A stretch of 64,000 nt of DNA from Stereum hirsutum FP-91666 SS1 (Eukaryota > Basidiomycota > Agaricomycetes > Russulales > Stereaceae): positions 145,982-209,981 of the forward strand of contig NW_006763153.1 in assembly GCF_000264905.1 (NCBI RefSeq). Reading direction: 5' to 3'. Shown one piece after another: positions 44,967 through 58,223 of this stretch; position 1 is the first letter of the stretch; every line of letters starts with the position of its first letter. The notes below the pieces were generated by a model, which was not told where the DNA came from, did not search any database, and saw only the letters and a program-made list of their open reading frames with translations. The translations under genes were made by a program, and so were the position numbers.

Positions 44967-46089
44967 ATGTCTAACAACGTGACCATGGCCGCCCCCATTG
45001 ACTACACCAACAATAACAGCATCGCCTACCGCTGTTACAGTTCCTTCGTCGACGCGTCGGTCGCCTTCACCCTCGCCTCCCCACCATCCCCAGCGCCTTC
45101 CCTGAAAAGGCGACGCGCCTTCGAACACAGGTACGAGTCCTCAAACTCGGATTGCGAGGCCGACGACGAAGAAGGGAGCTCAGAGTCAGACACCGACTCC
45201 GACTCCGACCTCAGCGACATCGAGGACGAGGAGAAGGAGAATATGGCGCCGCCTCGGAAGAGGCTTTGTATCGACCTCCAAGATTATCCGCGCCTTCGTA
45301 TGGCAGAGTTGAGCGTGAATTCGGGGAGGTCGTCGAGGGCGTCCTGGACGGGTGCATCGACCTGCACCCTCCTGACGCCGCCTGATTCTCCTCGTTTCAT
45401 CTTCCGCCCACTCCAACTTGTATGTTCTCGTTCATTGTCTATTGTTTGCTCTTGTCATTGTGGACTTTCATCTGATCCTTTAGGCTTTTGTTCATCAGAT
45501 CAAAGTCGAGGACGAAGATGAAGAACAAGGCTATCTCAACTGCAAGGGCAGTGCCCTCTTCGCGTCAGACATGGAAGGCCCTCCTACCTCGTCGGTAAGT
45601 TTTTGCTTCTTGTAGTCCATCGTTCTCGTTCTGTCCGCTTACATCCGAGCGTCATGTTGTGCAGGATGAGTCCGGTACCTCAGTCGCATCTGTCGACCAT
45701 GGCAACGACGACAACCATTACACGGATTCAGAGGTCGAGCTGAAGGCGACCACACAGAATCCCCTCAGCTTCTCCTCTACCGAAGAAGAGGAGGAGTCTG
45801 GGGAGGAGGAGGAGTCTGGGTTTGAGGAAGAGGAGTATGGGGACATAGAAGATGAGTACGAGAATTGGGGTGTGGATGAAGAAGATGATTATGAAGGTGA
45901 AGATGAGGATGAGAACAACGAGGTGAGCTGAGCCCTAACTAACACAAATCTGTAGCTAATTCTGGCCACTTCTCGCTCTATCAGGGATACTATGAGCATA
46001 ATGGTTATGCCGCCATCCGCGCCAATTCCTACCCCCAATATGCGGGGCATGAGCGGAGCCTCCATATTCGCCAGGCAATGTGTGGCTGA
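44967..46089 (+). CDS. Acidic, probably nuclear protein
   Basis: Four exons (44967-45419, 45484-45594, 45665-45922, 45985-46089) all join in phase 0 with GT..AG introns and give 308 residues. There are two basic clusters of nuclear-signal type (SLKRRRAF at about 50, APPRKRLC at about 100). Between and after them are long acidic runs (CEADDEEGSSESDTDSDSDL, EEEEESGEEEESGFEEEEYG). The last exon is Tyr/His/Asn-rich (YYEHNGYAAIRANSYPQYAG). No enzymatic domain is seen. Such acidic, disordered proteins often act in chromatin or ribosome biogenesis, but nothing here proves it. The start is the ATG after the CAA-rich leader; an upstream in-frame frame has no better signal. Confidence 0.65.
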
Positions 46090-49000
46090 ACTTTCTGCAG
46101 GTGGTATTGTGGCATCATCCGAAGTCTTGTATGGGATTACGAATGCCCAATACATCCATTTTGAGGAAGAGCTTTGATGTGTGAGTTGACATTTGTTCAT
46201 TTTCCGACTTGCTTGTGCTGTATTTCTCACAAGGTCATTGGACTTTTCGTTCTCTGCAGGTTGTTTTCTAATTTTATGTCTCTCTCTATAGTATATTTGT
46301 TTCCTTTTTATCTCTCTCATGTCTCGCTCTCCGCTATTGTCGTTTCCCTATGCACCAACTTTCTATTTGTCATCTATCACTCTCCAACTCATTTTCTTAC
46401 CTACCATACCGGACTCATCGCTAATGGAAGTTTCCCCGTCACCCATCCTATTCTATTTCATCTCGCTGTCTCACTATACCATCTTCTTTGCTTTCGTCTG
46501 TTATTGTTGTCATCCTTTTTGTCTGCGCATTTCTGCTCCTGTGCTGTCCATCGACACTTGTCGATGGGAGCTATCCATGTATTTCTCGTTTTGATGTTGT
46601 TAGTATCGCCGTGTGGCGATCGTTATTCTTTCTCGAAGCTGTTGATGGTGTTGGTGGTGCTGTCCCAGTTGTTGTCCTTGTTTGTGGAGTTATTGTCCTT
46701 TCCCTTTCGCAGTTGTGATAGTTGTTTATCCCGTTATCCTGGTTTTCACAGTTGTTCTGGTCACTCGTGTCACCAGTGCAGACTGTTCACCTTACATATC
46801 CGTGCTTTCCTATTGGGCTTGCTCATACTCAATGGTTGAATGTAATTATATCTGCCTTCCGAGGGCATACCTGACACATCTTTTGTGGTTGTGAAGCCCA
46901 TTGCGCAAATGCTGTTCTCTTATAGCAAAGTGTGGCTGTGGTACCAATGTGTGGTGTCTGGAACAGCAGAATCAAGGCAGATGGTTTATAGCCAGGCAAT
47001 GAGATGTCACGGAATACCTTGTCAACTGATTTTTAAAAAATGTCCTGTGTTTGGTAGGGAATTAAAGGATTCTTACACCGGTAGATTCTGGGTGAACATG
47101 GAGCTTTGAAAGGAAAAGATATGTGCCGTTGGGTCTCAGAATGTTGAATCCCGTGTAGTTGCGCCACAGTGGCGCAAATTTTGCAGGAAGGTCATGTGAT
47201 GTAAAGCTTTGGTTGTTGCAACTTGTGACGAAGAAGATGTTAGACTCATAAGCACCTGCCACCGTGACCGTGAGTCCTTTTTACCTTGCATGTTCCTCAC
47301 ATCCATCTGAATCAAGACAGCTGTATCATCCAATTCTACCTCCGCTCAATCACAAACCACGTCTCCAGAGAGGTGCCAGCCCAGGTATGTTTACATCTCC
47401 TTTACTTGACACTTATTGGCTTCATATTGTGTCTTTTAGCCTCACTGTGAAAATCAAGGAGGGAACACGTGTGACTGTTATTGAAGGAGCTGGCTATGTC
47501 AGCTACAGCTGGTTCTTTGTCCTTCCAGTACGTAGACCAAGACCGACATTCCTCCTTTTTCTACGAGCTCAGCTGGGTATCGCTCTCAGCCACAGTTTTC
47601 CTCACCCCCACCACCGCCACCATCACCTGTAGATCCCACCCTACCTCCTCCCTCTCCACCACCCACTCCAACACAATCTGCTGTAACACCAGCTTTCATT
47701 GAGCAGCGACAAGATCACTACCTGGCCTGCCCCATAGCCCGGCACCCAACCTTATTGGAACTTCACAAGACCCTTATTTCCCATGAGACTGAAGAGTACT
47801 GTACTATTTCGATCAATTCGGCACTTTTTGGTCATTTTTAGGTTTTCGAGAATGCTCCAAAAACTCAACAAATCGAAAGAAAATTATTACCGCTGCCTCC
47901 CAAAACGGCTGTGACGCGTGACCGCCGAATTGATCGAAATGGTACAGTAAAGGACCAGCTGTTGCGAGCTGATGTCATGTTTATGGGCCAAGTCTGTGGG
48001 AGAAGCTGTGACTCTACAAATGTGGTGATTCGTCTGAACCTTGCTTTTTGCTGCATGACTTTCTTTCTCTCATTTCCCCCTTGCTTTTGTACCTTCACCT
48101 TGTTCTCTGACTATATGTTTATCATTGTTCATATTCACTGTACATAATAACTCCCTCATGTTCTCTCGCAGCCCTACTTTTCTTGTTGCAATGGCCCTGG
48201 TATTCTGTGCTATGCTATCCTGCTCTAATCCATACATCACCTGTTCAAATTGTTGTGCATGTCGGAAAATGTTTGCAGAGCTTGAAAGGTGATTGAATTA
48301 CAAGCTGCCTTGTAAGGTATCTTTCCCGGCTGCGACCGGTCTGGTAAGGGGTGGCGCATCCTGCTCCTCGATTAGGCATGAGCAGAACGCGCGTGCTCAG
48401 CCACCCAATCCTAAAACACCTCCAAACTCGCTCAAACGAACTCTTGCGATGTCGCTCTATGGCCACAACCTACGAAAGTGAACATCCAACATATTGTGTG
48501 CACCAGCTCGAACGCCCGGGAGGTTATGACCATCAAGGACGTGGGCCTCCTCAGCCTTGCACAGGGCCACACCGGCACACCCGACCACCCGACAGCCCCG
48601 ACAGCCCCAGCCTGGCCAGTCTGACGGCGCCGGTTACCCACCATTATTACCGCTCATGTACCAGATCCCGGCGACCTTACAAGCGACCTTACAAGCCGCC
48701 TTCCCAGGGAGTTTCTCCCCCCTTACAACCATTGCCAGGCCGGTCCGGTCTGATATATCTGATATAGCCTTGTAAGTACTTAAAAGGTCTAGGAATATTT
48801 TCCGACACAGTTCTTGGTTCTCCTTATGGCTGTTTTAATAAATCAATGAAATTCTTGGTGTCTCAGATCTCAAGGCTACAGCTTTCCATACTTGTTTTTC
48901 TGTGAGGTGAGTACAGCTCTCATCAAAACGGGGCAGAGTTTTCCTCGAGATTGAGCTGGGTCAGAAATGAACAGTGGTATCACCTCTAATTGATATCATG

Positions 49001-50898
49001 CCCAGTCAGCATGGTACTACGGTCAAGGCCAATTAGTCATCAATGGCGATGGCTATCAAGATACCCTCAGCTTAAGTTTGTCGTACCAAAAATGACACTC
49101 CAGAAGTTGAACCTGAAGCTCAGTTACGACTTACTATTTCTGAGTGAGGATTACTTTTTATTTTTATTTCAGATCACGATCACATATCTGTGGATGCTAA
49201 TTGGCCACTTTGTTTGCACACCTCAGATGGTGTCTGGCACCAACACCTACCTACGTCCCATGCAACCAATTATGATTAATGTTTTCACCGGCTGTCCATG
49301 AGAGAAAACTTCAATGGAAGGCAAATAGGAGTTGATCAAAAGTCTCCCCCCAATCTTAGCAGAGGCTAGTCTAAGAGTACATCTACACAACCATTCAGTG
49401 GCAAGTCTTCAATTGCTCTTGCAGTCTTCACTCATAGTTGGAAGTATGACTGTTGTATATTGAACATTGAAAGGTTTACATATAGACGTCACTTCCATTT
49501 ACAATCCTTCTTTTGGCATTTTTTAAAGTTGAAGAAGCCAATTGGAGGGTGCCTGAGCTTCTCCCCCTCGCTGAACACGGAGCCCCATCTTCTACAACAT
49601 TCATCTCAACCTCTGGCTGCTTCACTGGCCTCACCTCGCCCACCACCACGCCCCCTACGCCCACGCTGTCTAACCCACCATGCCCATATATATATATATA
49701 TAAACAGTACAACAATCCTACGACTGGTTTACTATCGTCGAGTGCTTCGCTGTGTGCACAGCCAAGAGTTGCATTTGAGGAAATATTTGAAGGGTGTGGA
49801 GCATTCGTCGGGGATTTGTGAGATGCTGGTGATGAGGATCACGGAGATGGTGGAGGTTGAGGGAATGTTGCTTCAGTGGAGTAGTGTAGAGGAGGACGGG
49901 AGGCGTTTTTAAGGAAAGCTCTCAGGGTTGTTGGAGATGAAGGTCAGTTTGCTTCCACTTTGGCTTCGCTTGTGGGTGCAGAGCTTATGTGCATGTACAC
50001 TGGCGTAGGACCGGTTGGTGGAGCTACAAGACGAGTATTTCTTGGGATTGGAACACGTGACGAAGATGTTGAACCATTCGGACCAGTCACTCGTCCTGCA
50101 GATTGACTTCCCGTACATGCTCGAACTCATTGATTTCTGTATTGATTTTTTGAAGGCCCACGTATGTCACTTCCAATCTCTGCTTCCTATTGTCCACATT
50201 CAACTAATCCTCTATAATCATCATGCATTATCTCGTGCCACTTCCGCGAAGCAGAGCTTGACCTCCTCCACTTCCAACCATGTATGACTCGCACAATGAT
50301 GCTTGCCAGAACATTATTCGTCGGGTCTTTTGTGTGCTCCTGCAGGACATTCCACCCAGTTTATCTTGGAAAGTACGTTATCTCTATCCCAAATTAGTGG
50401 AAATCACTATGTCTATTGTATCTGCACCACACCAGCTTCTTCCACTTCCCTTTTTTTCTCTCCCTTCCTCTTCCTCACCATGTTATACCCTAGGAGTAAC
50501 TAACAATATACTCTAATCCACAGGACATCCCATCAATAACACAACAACATCTCCCACTCCGAGCCCGTCCCACATCAACTAGCTCCGCTCGGCTTGGAGC
50601 TTGATTGACAAGTGGCGTCGTGTCCAGATCAATTAGCTGTACCATTGCACTTACGTCGCCCTGTTACTTTTTCTCCATTTTCTAAATATTCTATATCATC
50701 CATATTCTACGTCAAGAAGTTATTTTCCTTTTACCTTCATGTTTGTTCGACACACGGTTTGTGATCTGGACATTGCTCTCCTTTCTGTGCTCTTCTTTTC
50801 CACACGTGTTCAACGTTGGATGTACGCACACTGATGCTGAGTTCACCTTCATTTATGGCTGCTATACAGGAATGTCGTGTGCCGTTGTTCATGGTGAG
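46090..50898. other. Long unassigned region, T-rich
   Basis: The plus strand is T/C-rich at 46170-46900, producing hydrophobic phantom frames. Fragments at 47540-48030 (ACPIARHPTLLELHKTLISH; KLLPLPPKTAVTRDRRIDRN) and an open frame at about 49900-50107 (VVGDEGQFASTLASLVGAEL, GATRRVFLGIGTRDEDVEPF) look protein-like but match nothing I know. A TA repeat is at 49685-49702. Much of this may be old transposon sequence. Confidence 0.3.
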
Positions 50899-50903
50899 CA
50901 GAT

Positions 50904-51050
50904 TGTTGGAGGTTGTACAATACGCCACAGTCACGTGGCCAGATCCGTGTTCATGTATGGCTTGATACGGTAGAATAAACCTTGTTGGCTTCCTCCATCC
51001 CGTCTGGGCACGTCAGTCCCTGTAAGGGCCCGAGGGCACACGTTCCAACA
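50904..51050 (+). repeat. LTR A (left)
   Basis: 147 bp, TGTTGGAGG to CGTTCCAACA. Contains CACAGTCACGTGGCC and GGTAGAATAAACC, a possible polyadenylation signal. Confidence 0.8.
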
Positions 51051-53127
51051 GATTATGGGCTCCTCTTGCGTATGCTAAGGCTGCTTCCCGCTAGGTCATC
51101 TTCATTAGGCAATATTTTCCAGGTCAATCAGCGTGCAAATCACACGGGGCCGCTGCACTTGAAACTTAATATCATTATCGCGACTCTACTTCGCTCTCGG
51201 TTTCTTTTTGACTCGAACTCTCTTTACGCCAGGGGTCCTGGTTCTCGATATTCGATTATCCAAGCAATTCCCGCTCGCTATGCGACTTCTGACGACTCCG
51301 GCGGTCTCCACTGCGAGCAGCGGGCGACCCGAACTCGATACACTCGACATTCACCAGCCGCCCGCCCACCCGATTTTTCGTCTTCATTTCCTTCTTGTTC
51401 TATTTCCTTTCCGGTTCTCACTCTCGGCTTCGACGTTATCCGACGGTCTCTCATCGAGCAGCGGGCGATTTGATTTCGACGTGAATGACGAATATCGGCG
51501 ATTGCCTGCCCGCCGGAATCTCCAGCCACCCTCGCTCGCCTCTACATGTGCGTTCGCGGAGAAGTTCTCTCCAACGGCGCCTTCAGACGAACGAGTGTGA
51601 TTACCGACAGCGCTTTTGACCGTTTCGACGAAATCGATGCCGCCGCCGCTTTTTGCCCCTATCCAGTGTGTGGCCCCACATCGCCACTTGCTGGAGTCCA
51701 CACGCGTAACTGCGCAGGAGTTTGCGGATCCCAGTAATCCAACGGCGCCTCCGGAGCTCGCGTTCTGGACGACGAAGGATCTGACGACGCGTCCGCGCAC
51801 GTTGTCGGCGCCTTTCTCTCAACTCGACGCCATGACGTGTTCCCCTATTCACATTGCAACTACACCATCGACAACTTCAGCGTGTTTTGAACGTGATGGA
51901 CGACACGTTTCGGGATCAAACGACTCTTATTCGTCGCCGGCCATCCTCCGAGTCTATCGATCCCGCCGACGCATCATTGCATACGGGTCCGAGGAGCAGT
52001 GTTCTCCGACGAAGTGTTTCGACGACCACAATACTATCCCACACGACCATCGACTTCGCCTCCGATGATTCCTTTTCCATCTTCATCATGGCAACCACGC
52101 CTTCCGAACTATGCTACACATCCACGCTACGTACCTCGATCAAAATCACCAACCTTGTTGGTCACGCCATCGATTCCGGATGAACTCATGAACAGGGCTC
52201 GAAGGGACGAGTATATATTTGATATGGAGGCGCAGGAATGGTACTGTGACAACGACCTATTTGCCACGGTATGTCTTCCCGCTTCGTCCGACGAGGAGCT
52301 TTGGTGTCCGATCGGGGCATAGGAGGAGCGTATGAGAATGATGGAGTATCGGGTAGAGAGGTTTGAGGAGGAGGATTGGGAAGAGGATTTGGGAGAGGGA
52401 AAAGACGATTATGAGATTCTGATAGGACATGAGGAGTTGGACGAGGGGAGTGAGGGCATGGGATTTGTGCAAGGATTAGGGAATGAAGAGTTGGAAGATT
52501 GGGAGTATGAAGAATCTGGTATGTTGGTGGTGGAGTCCCTGCTGTCTTCATGGCCGCCACTTCTTCCGTCAACACCGTCTATTGCCCGTCTGGTGCGACC
52601 CGGCACTCCTTATCCGCATCGGACCACAGCAATTCCCCTCATTCTCAGAACATCCACGCCTCCACCATCAATGTCATCACTGTTGTCGGTAACTCCGCCA
52701 TCATCGCCGTTGTCAATATATATTCCAATCCTTCCACCCCGCTGCAATCCAACAGACTTTTAATTCAACTTCATAAAATGGCAGGTCCAGCGCCGTTCCG
52801 AACATGGCATCATATGTGAGAAGTGAGGAGGAGATGGGTGGCTCGGGAATTAATGCTGGGAGAGACACTTGGGCTTTGGATTCAGGAGGAGTGTGTATGA
52901 GACCAGGAGGAGTGTCTCCAGATTTACGAGAAGTGTTTTTTCCATGTTCACACTGTCGTCCTTTTGTCCTACTTCCTCATTGCATATTATCTTGCCCTTA
53001 CGTTCGTGTCCTATTGTTTACATTCCTCTGCCTCATCATCATCACTCACATCATTCCTTATTTCTCCCTCACCACCTTAGTACACTTCTCCCATATGTTT
53101 ACGTTACTGTAGCGTCTCGAGGAGGAG

Positions 53128-53274
53128 TGTTGGAGGTTGTACCATACACCACAGTCACATGGCCAGATCCGTGTTCATGTATGGCTTGATACGGTAGAAT
53201 AAACCTTGTTGGCTTCCTCCATCCTGTCTGGGCATGTCAGTCCCTGTAAGGGCCCGAGGGCACACGTTCCAACA
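53128..53274 (+). repeat. LTR B (middle)
   Basis: 147 bp, same ends as LTR A and only a handful of differences by eye, mostly C/T or G/A. Preceded by a GAGGAGGAG purine tract. Confidence 0.8.
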
Positions 53275-54665
53275 GGTTATGGGCTCCTCTTGCGTATGCT
53301 GAGGCTGCTATTCGTCAGGTTATCATCTTCTAGGACGCCCGAGGGCAAATCATCTTCATATTCCAGGACTTCAACTCATCTTCGCTCCGAGAGCTAAAAC
53401 CTCCAGCAGCAACTCAATCTTTGGCCCCTCTCTCGATTCTCGAAACCCGCCAGTGTCTTAGCTTGCTCCGCTTGTCCCAAACACTCTCAGTTTATCTATC
53501 TCAATTCTCTGCCGATTTATCGGATTTTTTCTCAACCATCGCACTCATCTTCGCGTCCGCCGCTGGGGGTCCTGGCCTTCAACTCACGAAGGTACCAGTG
53601 GTTCCTGCCCGCCGACATCGTCTCACACCGAATCATCGTCATTCAAACCCTCCACACCGAGTCTCCGACTCGACATCACCGGCGGTCTCCACCAGGAGCA
53701 GCTGAGCGGCACGGACTCGACTCGAGTATCGTTACGCCCGGCCACCCGCCCACCTTCTCGTCCACTCACACTCTCTTTCACCTCCCTTACCTAACCTTTG
53801 GAACCTTTTCTACGACGTCCGGCGGCTTTCACGATCAGCGGGCACTCCGAACTCGACATGAACACCGAGTATTGACAGCGGCCCGCCCGCCGGTCTCCTC
53901 GACCACCGCCATTTGTGTCTGTACGCGCGTTCGCTGACGAACGTCGTCCAACGGCGCCTACACACGAGCGAGCGCATCCATTGTCAACGTTGTCGAGTCC
54001 CTCATCACAACCACGACGGACACTAAAACGACTCACGCCGCACCACAACAGCTATGATCGGCAAGCGACCCGGCATCATACACCGCCGTTCACGCCATCT
54101 CACCAACATCTCACACAACCAACGATTCACCCCGCCATCTTCATTGTCTTCCCCACACTTATTCCCGATACCACGATGACTCTCGTGAACATCCTCACTC
54201 TGTTAGCAATCACTCGGAATATCGACTACGTACTCCTTCATTACAACCACTATCGAAGACACCCCGACCGACCCACTCTGCATCAAAGCCATCACAGCAC
54301 CGCCACTTCACTCAGAGCAGCACCGACCCTCCGAATCATCTCGCATCCACTGCTTTTGTCGATGACAACGACGACTGGTTCTTTCACGAACACATGTCAA
54401 GGTTGTCAGTTCAAGATTACGAAGATGGACACAGTTGTGAAGAGGTTGTGTCAGTTCAGGATGTTTGTGATGAGGGGATTGCAGGGTGTGACGATGAGAT
54501 GGAGGATCGTGATGGGGATGAGGTAGATAATTATGGAGGAGATGAGGTAGAGGATTATGGTGAGGAGTGATAGGAATAGGGAGGAGTGTTTCTCTTTCGT
54601 ACGCCTTCTTTTTCTTTCTTTTTCTTTTTATGTCTCTTTGCAACTCGTTTCTCCTTGCACCATTG

Positions 54666-54953
54666 TGTCATGACCTTTTGTCATTTCCATGCCTTTTCTA
54701 TTATTTCCTGGTGGGTGCCACAGTTAGGCCACACTTTTCCGAGTTTCTGTGCCACTGTGGCCTGGGTTTGGTTGTGTTTGGTTCTGGCTAGTATATAAAC
54801 CTACCTACTTCCTGTTTTGTACTCTAGTCTTGAGATCGTCAGTCTCCCCCCTATACAACCTTTTCCTCGCCCTTGGTGTGTGTTTCTGAGTGAGAGATCG
54901 CCTGCCAGCAACCCCTCTTTGTAGGATATGGTTGTTCTGGTGTGGTCGTGACA
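54666..54953 (+). repeat. LTR D1 of nested element
   Basis: 288 bp; contains a TATA box in CTAGTATATAAACC and a CT-rich start-like region after it. Confidence 0.9.
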
Positions 54954-56189
54954 TCATCTCAAGACTCCCCATTGCTCCTGGACGATCTCTCTACTCTGTT
55001 TGGGCCTACATTAGTGGCTCCTGGGATACGGATTGGCCAGCACTATTCACTCTCCTAATAGTCTTCCCTTTCTTCTCTGTTCCGGTCACCCTCGCATCTT
55101 CATGCCGGTTTCCTCTGTCCGTTAACAGTTGTATCTCCCCATCACCCCTACTACCTCCAACACCCTCTGGCTCGTCTTGAGCCTTGAGTTGATACTCCCA
55201 TCGATTGCCTGGCCTTGACTTCGCCTCATTCCACTCCTACACCTCAGCTATCACCCCAGCTCTTGCCTCTGGGCAGCTGCCGCTATCTCATCCTCCCTGG
55301 TGCCATCTTGGCCTGGAGCCATAGGTTAGACGACACACACACTACCTTCCATCACCCTCCACTTGACTCTAGCTTCCTGGATCTGCCAGCACCTTGGATT
55401 TCCACAGCTTTCACCTCACTTCACCTCCTCCCCCCCCTCATCAAGTTTCGCCTCCGCATTTTTGATCCATCCCTTATCTACCCGATCCGATTACACCATC
55501 GCGTAGAGCGCGATCCGAGGATTCCCCAGAGGTCCGGGTTGGTGGAGATTGTGTGGGAATCGGTGGAGATATTCGGATTTTGGTGTAGAGGGTTGGAGAG
55601 GGCTGGGCTGAGACAGATGGGCTGATATCTCGGGATCTACCTGTTCGTTTCTCATGCGGTCTCTTTCTCCCTACTCCTTCCATACACACCTACACCTACC
55701 CCAAACCGCATCCAGATCCGTCCATCCGTTCTTGAGATACGCTCCCTTGTTTCTTCCTCCCCCCTCCTTCCCTCCCCCAACTTCTTCCTTCCTTATCTCC
55801 GTGATTTGCGGTTCGTTTCCCACGCGGTCTTCGATTCCCACGAGCCTTATCCATCCCCTACCCGCCCCTACCCTCGCTTTTATTCTACGATGTCTGGTTA
55901 TGTCTCGGTGCTGTCCCCAACGACGTCCACCCTTCTTCCCCCCTTTTCATGAATATCTTCAGCATTTATGGACGGATTTCTTTCATTCTTGCTGTATGTT
56001 CTTCATGCCCCTTACGAAACTGTTCATGCCCCTTTATGACCTTCCAGTGCTTTTGCTCCCCTTTATTTCTCAGCTTTTGCTATACCCTCCTTGTCTCTCC
56101 TCCCCTTTCTTCCCTTTTACCCCTTTCAGTTGTGCACATTGTCTCACTCTGGCTGATCATCGGGACGATGACCTTAAAGAGGGGGGTAA

Positions 56190-56477
56190 TGTCATGACCT
56201 TTTGTCATTTCCATGCCTTTTCTATTATTTCCTGGTGGGTGCCACAGTTAGGCCACACTTTTCCGAGTTTCTGTGCCACTGTGGCCTGGGTTTGGTTGTG
56301 TTTGGTTCTGGCTAGTATATAAACTTACCTACTTCCTGTTTTGTACTCTAGTCTTGAGATCGTCAGTCTCCCCCCTATACAACCTTTTCCTCGCCCTTGG
56401 TGTGTGTTTCTGAGTGAGAGATCGCCTGCCAGCAACCCCTCTTTGTAGGATATGGTTGTTCTGGTGTGGTCGTGACA
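56190..56477 (+). repeat. LTR D2 of nested element
   Basis: 288 bp, nearly identical to D1. Confidence 0.9.
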
Positions 56478-56820
56478 CATTGCGTATCGACGTACACAAT
56501 CCCCATGAGTATGACCACGTCAACGTCTCGCACTTGGGTTTCTCTTCTGCTCACAGTCCGTAAGAAGTGGGGAGGAGTATGTACGGACTCCGGAGGAGTT
56601 TCTTTTTGCATGTCTTAGTGTGTCTAGCTTCGGGAGGAGTAGTTTTCCTTTGTCCACGTTTGCGTTCACATTCTTGTTCTTGCCCCCATCCTTGCACCAT
56701 TATCGTTTGCATAAGCTTGTTGTTGTCACTACTTGTATTCTACCTCCCTCGCCTTATCACTTCCCACTTCCTGTTTCGCATTCGCCTATGTTCACGTTTC
56801 TGTAGCGTCTCGGGGAGGAG

Positions 56821-56954
56821 TGTTGGACTTTGTAAGATACGCCACAGTCACGTGGCCTGTTTACCGTATATATTCGGCTCACTACGGTAGAATATACCTT
56901 GTTGGCTTCCTCCATCCCGTACGGGGCACGATAGTCCTCCTCTAGGTTCCAATA
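56821..56954 (+). repeat. LTR C (right, diverged)
   Basis: 134 bp. Shares CGCCACAGTCACGTGGCC and CCTTGTTGGCTTCCTCCATC with A and B but differs in the middle and lacks part of the 3' end. Preceded by GTCTCGGGGAGGAG. Confidence 0.75.
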
Positions 56955-56959
56955 CAGAT

Positions 56960-57935
56960 ATTGTGGCGAGAAGGTCAGTTAGAGTGGTGAAGGGGTTGAG
57001 GGTAGGGTGAGGGAACCTCGTTCAGGTGGTACATCTTCATTTCGTTGTCACCCTTTGTTCTATCCTTTGCCCTTTGCCCTTCGCCATTCACAAATATCAT
57101 ATGTCTTACTCATCATACATGAGATCCTTTGTACTGTCCTGTTTCAGGTAGAGAATACTGATTTCTTGCTGGTTTTTGAATGTACACACATTGTTCCCCT
57201 TGGAACACTGATCAAAACCCCAAATGACCGCACCCACGCTCACGAACACCTCCTCAAAGAATACATCAAGGCATAAATGAAAGAAACGATCCATGGATGG
57301 ATGGATGAGAACAGACACGGGTGAAATGCAGCTATCTAGAGCAGCTCTACACGGACCAGTGGGAGTTGTATTGATGCTTTTTCCATTCGGCGGAAGAGGG
57401 ATTCGAGTGCATTTAACTTGTTTGTTTTCGTCCCTTTGTGGCCCTCGTTTTCATCGCCCTCTTGTTCTTTTGATGTATGTCTTAATTGTTTCGTTCCTCG
57501 GTATTCATTCCTTCGGTCACTAACAACCTTCCCTGTCCTTTTGCTCTCCTTCTGTGATGTCCAGTGAATCAGCTCTACGTGCCTCCGCCACACCACCCAA
57601 ACCGACGGACTCCCAAAATCCAGGAACGCACTTACGAACTAATCTACCATGTGCCCAACCTATTGATCAACGCACTCACTCATTAGCCCAACCAAGACTG
57701 AAACAAATGACTTACAGCGGCGCTGACCTGGAATCTCTCTGTGACTACCTCTACAACAATCTCTGTCCTTGAATCCTACACGCACAGAGGCTCGGAGCCC
57801 CGGCTGAGGTATACACAGTCTTATAAGCACTCAGGGTACTCGGCGGGCCTCCGATCATTTACTAGAGATCACTTTGGGGCTTCATCATAAGGAGAGCTGA
57901 GGATTGCGCGACGACATAGGAGACAACATGATGGC
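56960..57935. other. Unassigned
   Basis: No firm gene. A 71-codon plus-strand frame from the ATG at 57557 (MSSESALRASATPPKPTDSQ) to 57772 has gag-like composition but no domain. Confidence 0.3.
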
Positions 57936-58223
57936 TGTCATGACCTTCCATCATTTTCATGCCTTTTCCATTATTTCCTGGTGTGTGCCACAGTTGGGCC
58001 ACACTTTTCCGAGTTTCTGTGCCACAGTGGCCTGGGTTTGGTTGTGTTTGGTTCTGGCTAGTATATAAACCTACCTACTTCCTGTTTTGTACTCTAGTCT
58101 TGAGATCGTCAATCTCCCCCCTATACAACCTTTTCCTCGCCCTTGGTGTGTGTTTCTGAGTGAGAGATCACCTGCCAGCAACCCCTCTTTGTAGGATATG
58201 GTTGTTCTGGTGTGGTCGTGACA
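57936..58223 (+). mobile_element. Solo LTR of the nested-element family
   Basis: 288 bp, same family as 54666-54953 with several differences (GACCTTCCATCATT at the left end). It is flanked by ATGGC at 57931-57935 and 58224-58228, a perfect 5-bp target duplication. This marks an older insertion reduced to one LTR by recombination. Confidence 0.9.

Larger units (their letters stand above)
54666..56477 (+). mobile_element. Complete non-autonomous LTR element nested in the second internal region
   Basis: Two 288-bp LTRs (54666-54953 and 56190-56477) start TGTCATGACC and end GGTCGTGACA. They differ at only about one visible site (AAACCTACC against AAACTTACC). The element is flanked by CATTG at 54661-54665 and 56478-56482, a perfect 5-bp target duplication. 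The purine tract TTAAAGAGGGGGGTAA precedes the right LTR. The 1.24-kb internal part is CT-rich and has no recognisable retroviral-type domain, so mobilisation must have used proteins from elsewhere. It inserted after the surrounding composite element. Confidence 0.9.
50904..56954 (+). mobile_element. Composite LTR retroelement: three LTRs, two internal regions
   Basis: LTRs of one family (TGTTGG...CCAACA) lie at 50904-51050, 53128-53274 and 56821-56954, all in the same direction. Both internal regions start alike after the LTR (TTATGGGCTCCTCTTGCGTA) and end in a purine tract (GTCTCG(A/G)GGAGGAG) just before the next LTR. The outer ends are flanked by CAGAT at 50899-50903 and 56955-56959, a 5-bp target duplication, so the whole array behaves as one insertion. 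The internal regions (about 2.1 kb and, without the nested element, about 1.7 kb) carry no recognisable gag, protease, integrase or reverse transcriptase; they look non-autonomous. The right LTR ends CCAATA rather than CCAACA. Confidence 0.75.

Noticed and set aside
46174..46839. Long hydrophobic plus-strand frame
   Set aside because: It reflects T/C-rich DNA; no splice signals, no helix-loop pattern of a real membrane protein and no good start context.
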